A stretch of DNA of 64,000 bases from Devosia sp. 67-54 (GTDB lineage: Bacteria > Pseudomonadota > Alphaproteobacteria > Rhizobiales > Devosiaceae), in the NCBI RefSeq assembly GCF_001899075.1, contig NZ_MKVA01000009.1, positions 248,001 to 312,000 on the forward strand. Direction: 5' to 3'. The notes under the pieces were generated by a model. It worked only from the letters and a program-made list of their open reading frames with translations. It was not told where the DNA came from and searched no databases. Of the stretch, positions 36,894 to 44,872 are shown in pieces. Within the stretch, counting starts at the first letter, position 1; every line of letters starts with the position of its first letter. A program made the translations under genes and the position numbers.

Positions 36894-37910
36894 CTAGGCC
36901 TGCGTCTTGCGGCTGGCGCGATACCACCGCTCGAGTGCGGCCATATTGCCGAGCGTATCGGCCCAGGTCATGGCTGGCGCCTCGGGCTCGGTCCTGCCGG
37001 CCGCGACACCATCGATCAGCGCATTGACCTCGTGCTCGTAGAGCCAGACATCGTCATAGATCACGATTGTCTGCGGCTCCTCGCCATCGCGCGTCAGCAC
37101 CAGCTCGCAGCGGCCGCCATGGATGCCGCCGCCGAACCAGGGCGAGCGGATCACGAGATTGCCTCCCGTGCCATAAAGCCGGGCCACCTGACCATGCTTC
37201 ATGGCGATGCCGGTCGAGATCTGCGCCAGGACGTCGCCGGGAAACCGCAGCGTTGCGAGCGCCAGGATGTCGACGCCGACCTCGTGGAAGGCAGCCATGG
37301 CCTGCACCGACTCCGGATTGGCGAAGGGCGCGCGCCGGGCAAGGCCGGCAAACAGACGCGCCATCGACATCGGATAGCCGCCGGCGTCCAGCACACCGCC
37401 GCCATACTCGTCGGGCCTGTAGAGGCGATGGCTGCTGAATGGCCGGGAGAAACCGTATTCCGCCTGGATAAACCGGAGATCGCCGATGGTGCCGGCCTCG
37501 ACGATCTCGACGGCCCGCCGGATCTGCGGATGGAAGCGATACATGAACGCCTCCATGAAGAAGACCTTGCTCTCGCCGATGACGGCGAACATCTCCTCGA
37601 CGTCCGCAAGCGACACGCCGACCGGCTTTTCGCACACGATATGCTTGCCGGCCCGCGCCGCTGCCTTGGCGAGGCCGACATGGCCGGCGTGGTTGACCGC
37701 GATGTAGACAGCGTCAATCTCCGGGGACGCGATCAACGCCTCATAGGACAGGACCGGCAGGCCGCCGAAGCGCGCCGCGATATCGGGACGATCCGGTGTC
37801 CGGCTGGAGATCGCGACCAGCCTGGCGCGAGCGCTGTGCTCGATGGCATCCGCGAATGTCCGGGCAATTCGGCCGCTCCCCAATATGCCCCAGTTCAATG
37901 GTGTCGACAT
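36894..37910 (-). CDS. Gfo/Idh/MocA family oxidoreductase
   Basis: A 338-aa NAD(P)-dependent dehydrogenase. GILGSGRIARTF is the nucleotide motif and CEKPVGVSLADV holds the EKP lysine; FMEAFMYRFHPQ and DAGGYPMSMARL are typical of the family's D-xylose/dihydrodiol dehydrogenase-like branch. The start at 37910 (MSTPLNWGIL) is chosen over the codon at 38009 because the Rossmann strand must begin near the N-terminus. Confidence 0.87.
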   Translation of the reverse strand: MSTPLNWGILGSGRIARTFADAIEHSARARLVAISSRTPDRPDIAARFGGLPVLSYEALIASPEIDAVYIAVNHAGHVGLAKAAARAGKHIVCEKPVGVSLADVEEMFAVIGESKVFFMEAFMYRFHPQIRRAVEIVEAGTIGDLRFIQAEYGFSRPFSSHRLYRPDEYGGGVLDAGGYPMSMARLFAGLARRAPFANPESVQAMAAFHEVGVDILALATLRFPGDVLAQISTGIAMKHGQVARLYGTGGNLVIRSPWFGGGIHGGRCELVLTRDGEEPQTIVIYDDVWLYEHEVNALIDGVAAGRTEPEAPAMTWADTLGNMAALERWYRASRKTQA

Positions 37911-37953
37911 CGATCTTCCTCGGGTGCGACCTCGAGCTGAACGGGATTCACCG

Positions 37954-39027
37954 CTAGGCGTCCGCGTCCGGCGCGAAAGCGCGGACGATTTCGATCGCCA
38001 GCCGCACATCCTCGGCCGCGTCCTCGAGGGTCGCCTCGAAATCCTTGCCGTTGACGAGCGCGTCCCACAGCGACATCCACTCGATCGCGTAGGGACTGCG
38101 CGCCGTATCGATCACGCTGAACGGCTCGTCGCCGGCGCCGTGGCATTCGAGCCGGGTCGGCAGATGACGGACATAGGGATTGTCGTACTGGATGCGCCAG
38201 CGCCGCTCGCCGGTGAAGATTTCGATATGGGCGTCGAACCTGCCCACCTGGTCCGAGCCGGTCTCGTAGGTGGCAACGAAGCTGCCATAATCGAGGAGCG
38301 CCGAGACGTAGCGGCCATCGCGCTTGCAGCTCGCCGCGATCACGCGCCGCGGACTGCCGACCAGGCCCCGCAGGGCGGAAAAGTCGTGGCTGGAGAGCCT
38401 GTTCAGCAGGCGAAACGCATTGCTGCTGGCCTCGGGCACGTCGCCGATGGCGGCCCGCACCTGGCGGTCCGCGCGTTCCGACCGCTCGCGCGCCGCCGCC
38501 TCGGGGAGATCGCCGGCGACGAGCAGGGCCTTTTTCTGCTCGTTGAAATAGGCGTTGGGCCCGATGATGGCGCGCATCGCGACGTGATGGATATCGGGCG
38601 CCGGCCCGAGCGCCGCTTGCAGCTTGCGATAGGCGTCCGCGTGGCGGCGCATATAGCCCACCGTGACCTTGCGTTGCGCCGCGTCGCGCGCCGCGATCAT
38701 CGCCGCGACGTCCGCAAGGTTCAGGCAGACGGGCTTTTCGAGCAGCACATGGCATCCGGCGTCCAGCGCCGCGATGGTCGCGTCGGTGTGGTACTCGTCG
38801 CTGTTGAGCACGGCGACGACGTCGAGCTGCTCTGCGGCCAGCATCGCGTGAAGTGAAGAGTGGACACGCGGAATGCCGTGACGGGCAGCCACCGCCTCGG
38901 CATGGGACAGCGAGAGATCGCAGCCGGCGACGACCTCGAAGCGCTCCGGCATCGTGCGGAGCACCGGCAGATGCACCACCTGGGCGACCAGCCCCAGGCC
39001 CACGAGGCCCACCTGTAGCGTCGTCAT
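37954..39027 (-). CDS. Gfo/Idh/MocA family oxidoreductase
   Basis: A 357-aa NAD(P)-dependent dehydrogenase with GLVGLGLVAQVVHLP at the N-terminus and LLEKPVCLNLADV as the EKP motif. It is the first gene of the leftward run 39027-34608 and has the operator-like site 39053-39089 just upstream, facing the IclR gene at 39434. Its sequence differs clearly from the two other Gfo/Idh proteins of this run, so they are not recent duplicates. Confidence 0.88.
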   Translation of the reverse strand: MTTLQVGLVGLGLVAQVVHLPVLRTMPERFEVVAGCDLSLSHAEAVAARHGIPRVHSSLHAMLAAEQLDVVAVLNSDEYHTDATIAALDAGCHVLLEKPVCLNLADVAAMIAARDAAQRKVTVGYMRRHADAYRKLQAALGPAPDIHHVAMRAIIGPNAYFNEQKKALLVAGDLPEAAARERSERADRQVRAAIGDVPEASSNAFRLLNRLSSHDFSALRGLVGSPRRVIAASCKRDGRYVSALLDYGSFVATYETGSDQVGRFDAHIEIFTGERRWRIQYDNPYVRHLPTRLECHGAGDEPFSVIDTARSPYAIEWMSLWDALVNGKDFEATLEDAAEDVRLAIEIVRAFAPDADA

Positions 39028-39052
39028 TCCAGTCTCTCCGCCTAAGATTATT

Positions 39053-39089
39053 TGACCACAATACGGTCATATAGACCATTTTACGAAAC
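39053..39089. promoter_or_regulatory. composite operator-like site, probable IclR target (site A)
   Basis: TGACC-N7-GGTCA (39053-39069) is followed by AGACCATTTTACGAAAC (39073-39089). The same two elements with the same spacing recur at 40410-40446, and the first element recurs at 44546 and, inverted, at 44827. It lies between the Gfo/Idh gene at 39027 and the IclR gene at 39434. Confidence 0.6.
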
Positions 39090-39433
39090 ACTATCGGAGT
39101 GACCATGGTGATGCAAGGGCGGAAAGGGCGGTCCTGGAGAGTGCCGCCCTGCCCTGCTCTTCACTGCGTGGCCCGCGCCAGGCGAGAACGCAGTACCTGA
39201 AAGGCCAACGCTGGTCGAGTTGCCAATCGTTCACATTGATCATATCGTGGGCAATGTCATAGCTTGCGCGTACCGCGGAATGTGCGGGTTTGTCTGACAG
39301 CCGAGTCCACCATCCCGGGCCCAGCGCTTGCGGCGCCACGATGCGAAGCGATAGAGGAAAGATATTGCCGGCTCCGATCGCCGCTTTCGATTCGGGGCAA
39401 GTCTTCGCAATCGAGAATGGGACGTGTCGACCG

Positions 39434-40282
39434 ATGAGTCAGGACAATCTGAAAAGCATCGTCAAGATGATGTCGATTCTCGATTGTTTTTCGACACTGG
39501 AGCGCAAGCTGTCGGTCGCCGAGATCGCCAAGCGGACGAACATGCCGCGCGGCACCGCCCATCGCATCATTCGCACGATGCGCGACCTAGGGCTGATGGA
39601 GCAGGAGCGCCAGCGGGACCAGTACCGGCTGGGCATGAAGCTGTTCGAGCTTGGCACGACCGTCCTCGCCAACATGGATCTGCAGCGCGAGGCCCAAAGC
39701 AGCGTGGAGTCGTTGACGCGCGTGAGCGGCGAGATCGTGCACCTGTCGGTCTTCGACGGCATCAATTCGACGGTCATCAATCGGACTGACCCCGAAGGCA
39801 AGCGGGTCAACACCCTGTTCGTGCTGGAATCGTCGCCCGCCCATGCGACGTCGTCGGGCAAGGTCGCCTTGGCTTTCCAGTCTCAGGCCACGCTCGACAG
39901 ATTCCTCGCGCTCGGCCTGCGGCGGATATCGCCCAACACCATCACGGACCCGCGGGTTCTGCTGGAGGAGCTGCAGACCATTCGTGCCAACGGCTACGCT
40001 GTGGACAACGAAGAGCTAACGCCTGGAACAAAATGCGTCGGGGCCCCGATCCGCAGTGCGTCCGGCAGGGTTTTTGCCGCCATCAGCGTCAGCGGACCGG
40101 CCCGGCGGTTCGCGCCGGAGCGCATCGAGGCGTTTGCCGACCTCGTGAAGCACTACGCCGAAGCCATTTCGGCCCAGCTCGGCTATCGGCCGCACGAACA
40201 GGAAGAGGCCGAAAAGGTCCCCCCTGTCGCCACGCCGAAGCGGCCCGCCACGCGCAGAAACTCCGTCAGCCCGGACGCGTGA
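39434..40282 (+). CDS. IclR family transcriptional regulator
   Basis: A 282-aa regulator. The winged HTH is LSVAEIAKRTNMPRGTAHRI near residues 24-43, followed by the effector domain (SSPAHATSSGKVALAF, GYAVDNEELTPGTKCVGAPI) and a charged tail. The start at 39434 is chosen over the codon at 39290 because the HTH then sits at the normal distance. It is transcribed away from the Gfo/Idh run and is the best candidate for the protein that binds the sites at 39053, 40410, 44546 and 44827. Confidence 0.9.
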   Translation: MSQDNLKSIVKMMSILDCFSTLERKLSVAEIAKRTNMPRGTAHRIIRTMRDLGLMEQERQRDQYRLGMKLFELGTTVLANMDLQREAQSSVESLTRVSGEIVHLSVFDGINSTVINRTDPEGKRVNTLFVLESSPAHATSSGKVALAFQSQATLDRFLALGLRRISPNTITDPRVLLEELQTIRANGYAVDNEELTPGTKCVGAPIRSASGRVFAAISVSGPARRFAPERIEAFADLVKHYAEAISAQLGYRPHEQEEAEKVPPVATPKRPATRRNSVSPDA

Positions 40283-40386
40283 GGACCAGGACTCTCGCAA
40301 GCATTTCAGGCGGCGGTATGTCCTTGAAGAGCCGTGTCCGGATCCCGGCACGCACGCGATCAGAATCGCGCAGAATCGCGCCCATA

Positions 40387-40404
40387 AAGCGACTTTCGTC
40401 GCTT
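40387..40404 (+). terminator. short hairpin, candidate terminator of the IclR gene
   Basis: AAGCGAC-TTTC-GTCGCTT is a perfect 7-bp stem with a tetraloop, followed by GAGTTT. It lies 105 bases after the IclR stop. Just before it is an exact tandem duplication of CAGAATCGCG (40361-40380). Confidence 0.4.
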
Positions 40405-40409
40405 GAGTT

Positions 40410-40446
40410 TGCCCGCATTATGGTGCATTAGTCCATTCTACGAACC
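40410..40446. promoter_or_regulatory. composite operator-like site, probable IclR target (site B)
   Basis: This site aligns without gaps to 39053-39089 over 37 bases with 26 identities, including AGTCCATTCTACGAACC at the right end. It is about 70 bases upstream of the propeller-like gene at 40517. Confidence 0.55.
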
Positions 40447-40516
40447 ATCATCCACAGCCTGCCATGCATCGCCGCGTTAGTGATGACGGCGTGGCTGCGG
40501 CGGAGAAAGAACCCTT

Positions 40517-41743
40517 ATGCCCCGCAACGCGACGACCTCCACGAGCATTTTCAGTCCGGACCACCCGACTGCCAGGACGCCGATCATCATCCCGGGCCAG
40601 CCGATTGCGGACCCCGCCGGGATCATCTCCGACGAGGCCTCGGCAGAGGCCCTGACCAAGGGCAAGGCATTCGCGCAGGAGATCGAGGATCGCTTCATCT
40701 CGGACTTCGAAAAGACCGAGGCGCTTCATCAGGCGGGCAAGGTGACGGAGCGCGACCTCATGGTCCACGTCTCCACCTTTGTGTTCACGCAGGACACGCT
40801 CTACGTGACCTATTACGCCAACACCAAGGAGCACAAGGAAGATCCCGACAGCCAGACGGCGCGGCTCGTCTACTGCCCGATCGCGGATCCGACGAACAAG
40901 GTCTTTCTGGACATGCAGTCGGTGGGCGACGACTGCTACGGCAATGTCGTCGAAAAACTCTACGACACGATCCTCATGCAGAAGGACGACGACACGCTGT
41001 ATGTCCTGTGGACGGCGCAGATCGGCGGCAATTACTATCGGCTCTATCGCTCCTTCACCATCTCGACGCAGGCCCTGGGGCCGGTGCAGGTGAACCGCTT
41101 CCAGGTCGGCGACATCGTGAACGATTTCAGCACCACGGGCATGCAGGCGGCGCTGACCGAGAACGGCGTCGGCTACAAGCACATGTATATCGACATCGGC
41201 ATCATGCAGAAGCTGTCGACCCGTAGGGAAAATGGCAAGCTCTACTATTATTCGGGCGCGTACACCGGGGATTTCACCTGCATCATCAAGAGCCGGGACC
41301 TGGTCACCTGGGAGTATGTGTCGCAGCCGAGCTTCCTCACCCAGTCCAAATGGGAGAACGCGGTCTACGTCATCGGCGATGTGTGCTATTATTTCGTACG
41401 GCAGCAGGAGAGCCATTATGGCTTCCTCACGGCGTATGATCTGGTGCGCGACCGCTGGGCGACGCCGGTGCTGATTGCCGATTGCCAGTCGCGGTCGGAC
41501 TTCATCGTCTACCAGGATCAGCTCTACCTCTTTCACGCGCCCAAGGATCGGGAGCATATCGGCATCATTCGCGTCGATACCGAAAATCTCGCCAACAGCA
41601 GCGTGGTGCTGCAGGCGAAGATGCAGTCGAGCTGCTTCTACCCCTTCGTCCAATACGGGCCGGGACATGAGCTCTTTATGTCCTACACCGTGGCGCGCCA
41701 GCACATCCGGCTCGCCGGCTTCACGCTGAGCAAATATCTCTGA
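40517..41743 (+). CDS. beta-propeller protein of unknown function (glycosidase-like)
   Basis: A 408-aa protein without a signal peptide. The chain is a series of short beta-rich repeats (TLYVTYYANTKEH, TLYVLWTAQIGG, LYYYSGAYTGD, VYVIGDVCYYFVRQQ), which suggests a five-bladed propeller as in GH43/sialidase-like proteins. It resembles the gene at 22694 in setting and fold type, but not clearly in sequence. An operator-like site lies upstream and a long hairpin downstream. The function is not known to me; it probably acts on the carbohydrate handled by the neighbours. Confidence 0.65.
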   Translation: MPRNATTSTSIFSPDHPTARTPIIIPGQPIADPAGIISDEASAEALTKGKAFAQEIEDRFISDFEKTEALHQAGKVTERDLMVHVSTFVFTQDTLYVTYYANTKEHKEDPDSQTARLVYCPIADPTNKVFLDMQSVGDDCYGNVVEKLYDTILMQKDDDTLYVLWTAQIGGNYYRLYRSFTISTQALGPVQVNRFQVGDIVNDFSTTGMQAALTENGVGYKHMYIDIGIMQKLSTRRENGKLYYYSGAYTGDFTCIIKSRDLVTWEYVSQPSFLTQSKWENAVYVIGDVCYYFVRQQESHYGFLTAYDLVRDRWATPVLIADCQSRSDFIVYQDQLYLFHAPKDREHIGIIRVDTENLANSSVVLQAKMQSSCFYPFVQYGPGHELFMSYTVARQHIRLAGFTLSKYL

Positions 41744-41818
41744 CGCATGCCGCCCTACGCCGCGCCCCGCCGCATTGCCGGAGGGGCGTGACTAGACTCA
41801 CGTTACAGCAGACTGAGA

Positions 41819-41867
41819 GCTAGGTGTTCAGTCCCGACATGAGGTGTGTTGGGACTGAACAACTAGC
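41819..41867. terminator. long hairpin between converging genes
   Basis: GCTAGGTGTTCAGTCCCGAC on the left arm pairs with the right arm ending CTGAACAACTAGC. The stem is about 21 bp, with one mismatch and one G.T pair, around a 7-nt loop. The right arm contains the TAG stop of the - strand kinase gene. It may act as a bidirectional terminator for the genes ending at 41743 and 41863. No T-run is present. Confidence 0.5.
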
Positions 41868-42471
41868 CGGAGACCCCATCGAGCATCAGCTTGAAGGCCA
41901 CCATACCGGGGTCGTCGAGGCCTATGGTGCGGTCGCCGAAGATGCGCGCACGGCCGAGCCTGTTGGGCCTGTCGCGGAACCGGTCGATCGTCTGCTGTGT
42001 CGCATGGCGCATGACCGCAAGAATGTCCGGCGCATCGGACAAGCCAAGCGCGGCGGAGGCGGCAGCGTCGATCGGATCGAGCACCGTCTTGTCGCCAAGA
42101 TTGCCGCGGCCACGTTTGGCCATGGCCGCGCCGGCCCCTTGCAGCAGCGCGGGCAGGCGCTCCCACGGGACCGATTGCTGGCCCTTGAGCTCCTTGGCGG
42201 CGGACAGCACGGCCGTGGTCAGAAGTGTGCCGAAACTGGAGCTTGAAACCGAGGCGATCGCCTGCGCGCAAGCGGCCAGCGCCTGCCCCAGATCCTGGGG
42301 CAGGTCGGGCGCCACCTCGTCGAGCTTGCGGAACGCCTTGAGCAATGTGATGCCCAGATCGCCGTCGCCGATCTTGCCGTCGAGCTCGGTGAGCGTTTCG
42401 TGACCGCCGGCCTCGAGCATCCGGTGGACACTGGCAATGCCGGCCTGCACGGACCGCGTCGTCAGGCTCAT
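41863..42471 (-). CDS. DhaL-type kinase subunit (ATP-binding subunit of a dihydroxyacetone/tetrulose kinase)
   Basis: A 202-aa protein with the DhaL nucleotide and Mg-binding motif DGKIGDGDLGIT (Asp31, Asp36, Asp38), SSSFGTLL and GNLGDKTVLDPIDAA. In ATP-dependent kinases DhaK and DhaL cooperate to phosphorylate a keto-sugar. Start ATG 42471 shares a base with the DhaK stop (TGATG). No PTS component (DhaM) is nearby. The stop codon lies inside the long hairpin 41819-41867. Confidence 0.87.
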   Translation of the reverse strand: MSLTTRSVQAGIASVHRMLEAGGHETLTELDGKIGDGDLGITLLKAFRKLDEVAPDLPQDLGQALAACAQAIASVSSSSFGTLLTTAVLSAAKELKGQQSVPWERLPALLQGAGAAMAKRGRGNLGDKTVLDPIDAAASAALGLSDAPDILAVMRHATQQTIDRFRDRPNRLGRARIFGDRTIGLDDPGMVAFKLMLDGVSG

Positions 42472-43472
42472 CACGCCACCGTCCAGAAGGCGCAGTCGGC
42501 TGGTGCCGCCAACAGCGGCTCGAGCTCGTCGTCGAGCCTGAGGACGCTCAACGAGACACCCGACATTTCCATTGAGGTGGCATAGCGGCCGACCAGCGGC
42601 CGGACGATGGTGACGCCGGCCTCGGCGAGGCGGGACGCGAGGCGGCGATAGAGGATGAACAGCTCTTCTGCCGGCGTGGCGCCGAGGCTGTTGAGCAGAA
42701 TCGAGACGCGGCTCCCCTTGCCGGGCCCCTGCTCGGCCAGGATGGGATCGAGCAGCGAATCGGCAATCGAGTCGGCGGGCGCCAGCGGACCACGCGTCAC
42801 CCCCGGCTCGCCATGGATGCCCATGCCGATTTCCATTTCGATCTCGCCGATCTCGAATGTCGGCTTGCCGGCCTGCGGCACCGTGCAGGGCGACAGGGCA
42901 ACGGCCATGGACAGCACGGAATCCGCCGTCTTTTGCGCGAGGCGCGTGACAGCGGCGAGGTCGTCGCCGCGCGCCGCCGAAGCGCCGGCGATCTTGAAGG
43001 CATAGACCATGCCTGCAACACCGCGGCGCTTTTCGCGCTCGGCGCGCGGGGCGCTGGCGACGTCGTCGGCGAGCAGCACGGTGGTGCTCTCGATATTGTC
43101 CATCTCGACGATCTCGCCCGCGAGATCGAAATTCATGACGTCGCCGCCGTAATTGCCGTAGAGACGCAGCACCCCGCGACCGCCATTGGCCGCGCGCATG
43201 GCAATGGCCATTTCGTCGGCAGACGGCGACGCGAACACATCGCCAACGGCACAGGCGTCGAGCAGGCCGGCTCCGACATAGCCGGCAAAGACCGGCAGAT
43301 GGCCGGAGCCGCCGCCCGTAACGATCCCGACTTTGCCCCGGATGGCACCGGACGGCCGGACGATCACGCGGCGTGACTCAGCAGCGAAGGCATAGTGCCG
43401 CGGGAAGGCGAGCGTCATGCCCTCCAGCGTTTCATCGGCATAGGCGAAGGGGTCGTTGAGGATTTTCTTCAT
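42471..43472 (-). CDS. DhaK-type kinase subunit (dihydroxyacetone/tetrulose kinase)
   Basis: A 333-aa substrate-binding subunit. GGGSGHLPVFAGYVG is the DhaK hallmark and His220 in GMGIHGEPG is the residue that binds the keto substrate covalently. Relatives phosphorylate dihydroxyacetone or four-carbon ketoses such as erythrulose, and the sugar-acid setting here makes a tetrulose or similar substrate as likely as dihydroxyacetone. The start at 43472 (MKKILNDPFAYADETLEGM) is the family N-terminus. Confidence 0.88.
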   Translation of the reverse strand: MKKILNDPFAYADETLEGMTLAFPRHYAFAAESRRVIVRPSGAIRGKVGIVTGGGSGHLPVFAGYVGAGLLDACAVGDVFASPSADEMAIAMRAANGGRGVLRLYGNYGGDVMNFDLAGEIVEMDNIESTTVLLADDVASAPRAEREKRRGVAGMVYAFKIAGASAARGDDLAAVTRLAQKTADSVLSMAVALSPCTVPQAGKPTFEIGEIEMEIGMGIHGEPGVTRGPLAPADSIADSLLDPILAEQGPGKGSRVSILLNSLGATPAEELFILYRRLASRLAEAGVTIVRPLVGRYATSMEMSGVSLSVLRLDDELEPLLAAPADCAFWTVA

Positions 43473-43586
43473 GGGTGCACCTGGAGACTGATCCTGACAG
43501 AGGCATGCCGGCACTGCTGCCCCCGATGATGCAATTTGCGCATGAGGCAGTGCGATAAGCATCGGCCTCGGCAGCAATGTCAACGG

Positions 43587-44507
43587 TCAGGCGGCGACCT
43601 TGAGATCGATCGCATTGGCCCGATCGAGCGCGTCTTTGATGCGTTGGACCTGCTCGTCGGGCACGCGGTTGAACGGCGCGCGGGTGGGTCCGACCTTACG
43701 CCCCTGCAGGTTGACGGCCAGCTTGACGCCGGCGGGCCAGTTGTAGCGGCTCACCTGACTGCACACATCGGTGATGGCGAAGTGCAGCTTTTGCGCCGTG
43801 GCGATGTCGCTGCGCTGCAAGGCGTCCCACAGCGCCAGCGAATGGCGCGGCAGGATGGCGGCGGCGCCGGAGATCGATCCCTTCGCGCCAAGCGCGAGGC
43901 CCGGATAGAGCAGCCAGTCATGCGCCCAGGTGACGGAGATCTTGTCGTCGATGGTCATCAGCAGCTCACCAAGGGTTTCGAGCGAGCCGCCGATGCTCTC
44001 CTTGGTCGCGATCAGCCCGGTCTCCTCCAGATTGGCCGCCATGCGCTGCATGAGCTTCGGCGTCACCGGCGCATTCGTCAGGACATTGTAGATGACGATG
44101 GGAAGGCCCGATTCCTTATGGATGGTGGAATAGAAATCGTAGATGCCGTCGTCAGAGCAGATCTGATAGATCGGCGGCGTCACCATGACGGCCTGCGCGC
44201 CGGCATCGCGGGCGATCTTCGCGCGCTTGACCGCCTCACGGGTCGAGGTGGTGATGATGCCGGCCATCACCGGAATCCGTCCGGCGACTTCTTCCTGCGC
44301 CGCCTTCACCATCTCGCCGATTTCCTGGCCGTCGAGGGCATGACCCTCGCCGGTGCTCCCGCCGATGCAGACACCCCTGACGCCGAGCGAGAGATTGTAC
44401 CGCACTTCCGTGCGCAGCAGCTCCAGATCCAGCTCTTCATTCTGGTCAAACGGGGAACACAACGGGGGGAAGATCCCGACGACGTCTTCCTTGGTCAGCA
44501 GTCTCAT
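43587..44507 (-). CDS. DapA-family lyase
   Basis: A 306-aa class I aldolase-fold enzyme. Schiff-base Lys169 lies in LIATKESIGGS, Tyr140 in IVIYNVLTNAP, and GSTGEGHAL is the substrate loop. It probably cleaves or dehydrates a keto-sugar acid whose product is then phosphorylated by the DhaK/DhaL-type kinase downstream. The start at 44507 (MRLLTKEDVVGIFPP) is chosen, with AGAGGA upstream. The operator-like site 44546-44566 is 39 bases before it. Confidence 0.87.
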   Translation of the reverse strand: MRLLTKEDVVGIFPPLCSPFDQNEELDLELLRTEVRYNLSLGVRGVCIGGSTGEGHALDGQEIGEMVKAAQEEVAGRIPVMAGIITTSTREAVKRAKIARDAGAQAVMVTPPIYQICSDDGIYDFYSTIHKESGLPIVIYNVLTNAPVTPKLMQRMAANLEETGLIATKESIGGSLETLGELLMTIDDKISVTWAHDWLLYPGLALGAKGSISGAAAILPRHSLALWDALQRSDIATAQKLHFAITDVCSQVSRYNWPAGVKLAVNLQGRKVGPTRAPFNRVPDEQVQRIKDALDRANAIDLKVAA

Positions 44508-44545
44508 TCTGGAAAGTCCTCTCGCTATCTTGCTTCCGATTTTTA

Positions 44546-44566
44546 TGACCACAATGTGGGCATATA
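44546..44566. promoter_or_regulatory. operator-like site, probable IclR target (site C)
   Basis: TGACCACAATGTGGGCAT followed by ATA matches 39053-39073 at 18 of 21 positions. It lies 39 bases upstream of the DapA-family start. Confidence 0.6.
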
Positions 44567-44657
44567 TTTCGTAATGCGATGACATTAGGCCAACAAAGGT
44601 CGGCTTGCAATCCCCAAAAGCGACCAATAATCCTTTTGATATCAACATGATGCTGAT

Positions 44658-44712
44658 TTTGTTGCCGCTATCTTTGGCAACAAATGCTTTTCATGGCGTA
44701 TTTCAAAATACG
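44658..44712. promoter_or_regulatory. two inverted repeats in the divergent promoter region
   Basis: TTTGTTGCC-N9-GGCAACAAA (44658-44684) and the perfect palindrome CGTATTT-CA-AAATACG (44697-44712) lie in the AT-rich 365-base space between the divergent DapA-family and SDR genes. The first shares TGTTGC...GCAACA with the repeat at 101-119. Together with sites C and D, this is the most operator-dense stretch of the window. Confidence 0.45.
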
Positions 44713-44826
44713 AGCGCCTGATCGCAAAATTCGGATTTGAGTCGCTCCCAATCGCATGGAAATCGCAGCTGACTACGGCCCCGAACGCTCATGATGCAGC
44801 CTTGCAGTTAAATCTGAGATACGATC

Positions 44827-44847
44827 ATAATGTCCGTATTTCGGTCA
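44827..44847. promoter_or_regulatory. operator-like site, probable IclR target (site D, inverted)
   Basis: On the - strand this reads TGACC, two different bases, AATACGG, one base, CAT, matching site A in 15 of 21 positions. It ends 25 bases before the GTG of the SDR gene. Confidence 0.5.
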
Positions 44848-44872
44848 ATGAACCACAACATCGGAGATTGAT

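Noticed and set aside
41819-41867. End of an insertion sequence
   Set aside because: No transposase gene or second terminal repeat is seen nearby. The position between convergent genes fits a terminator better.
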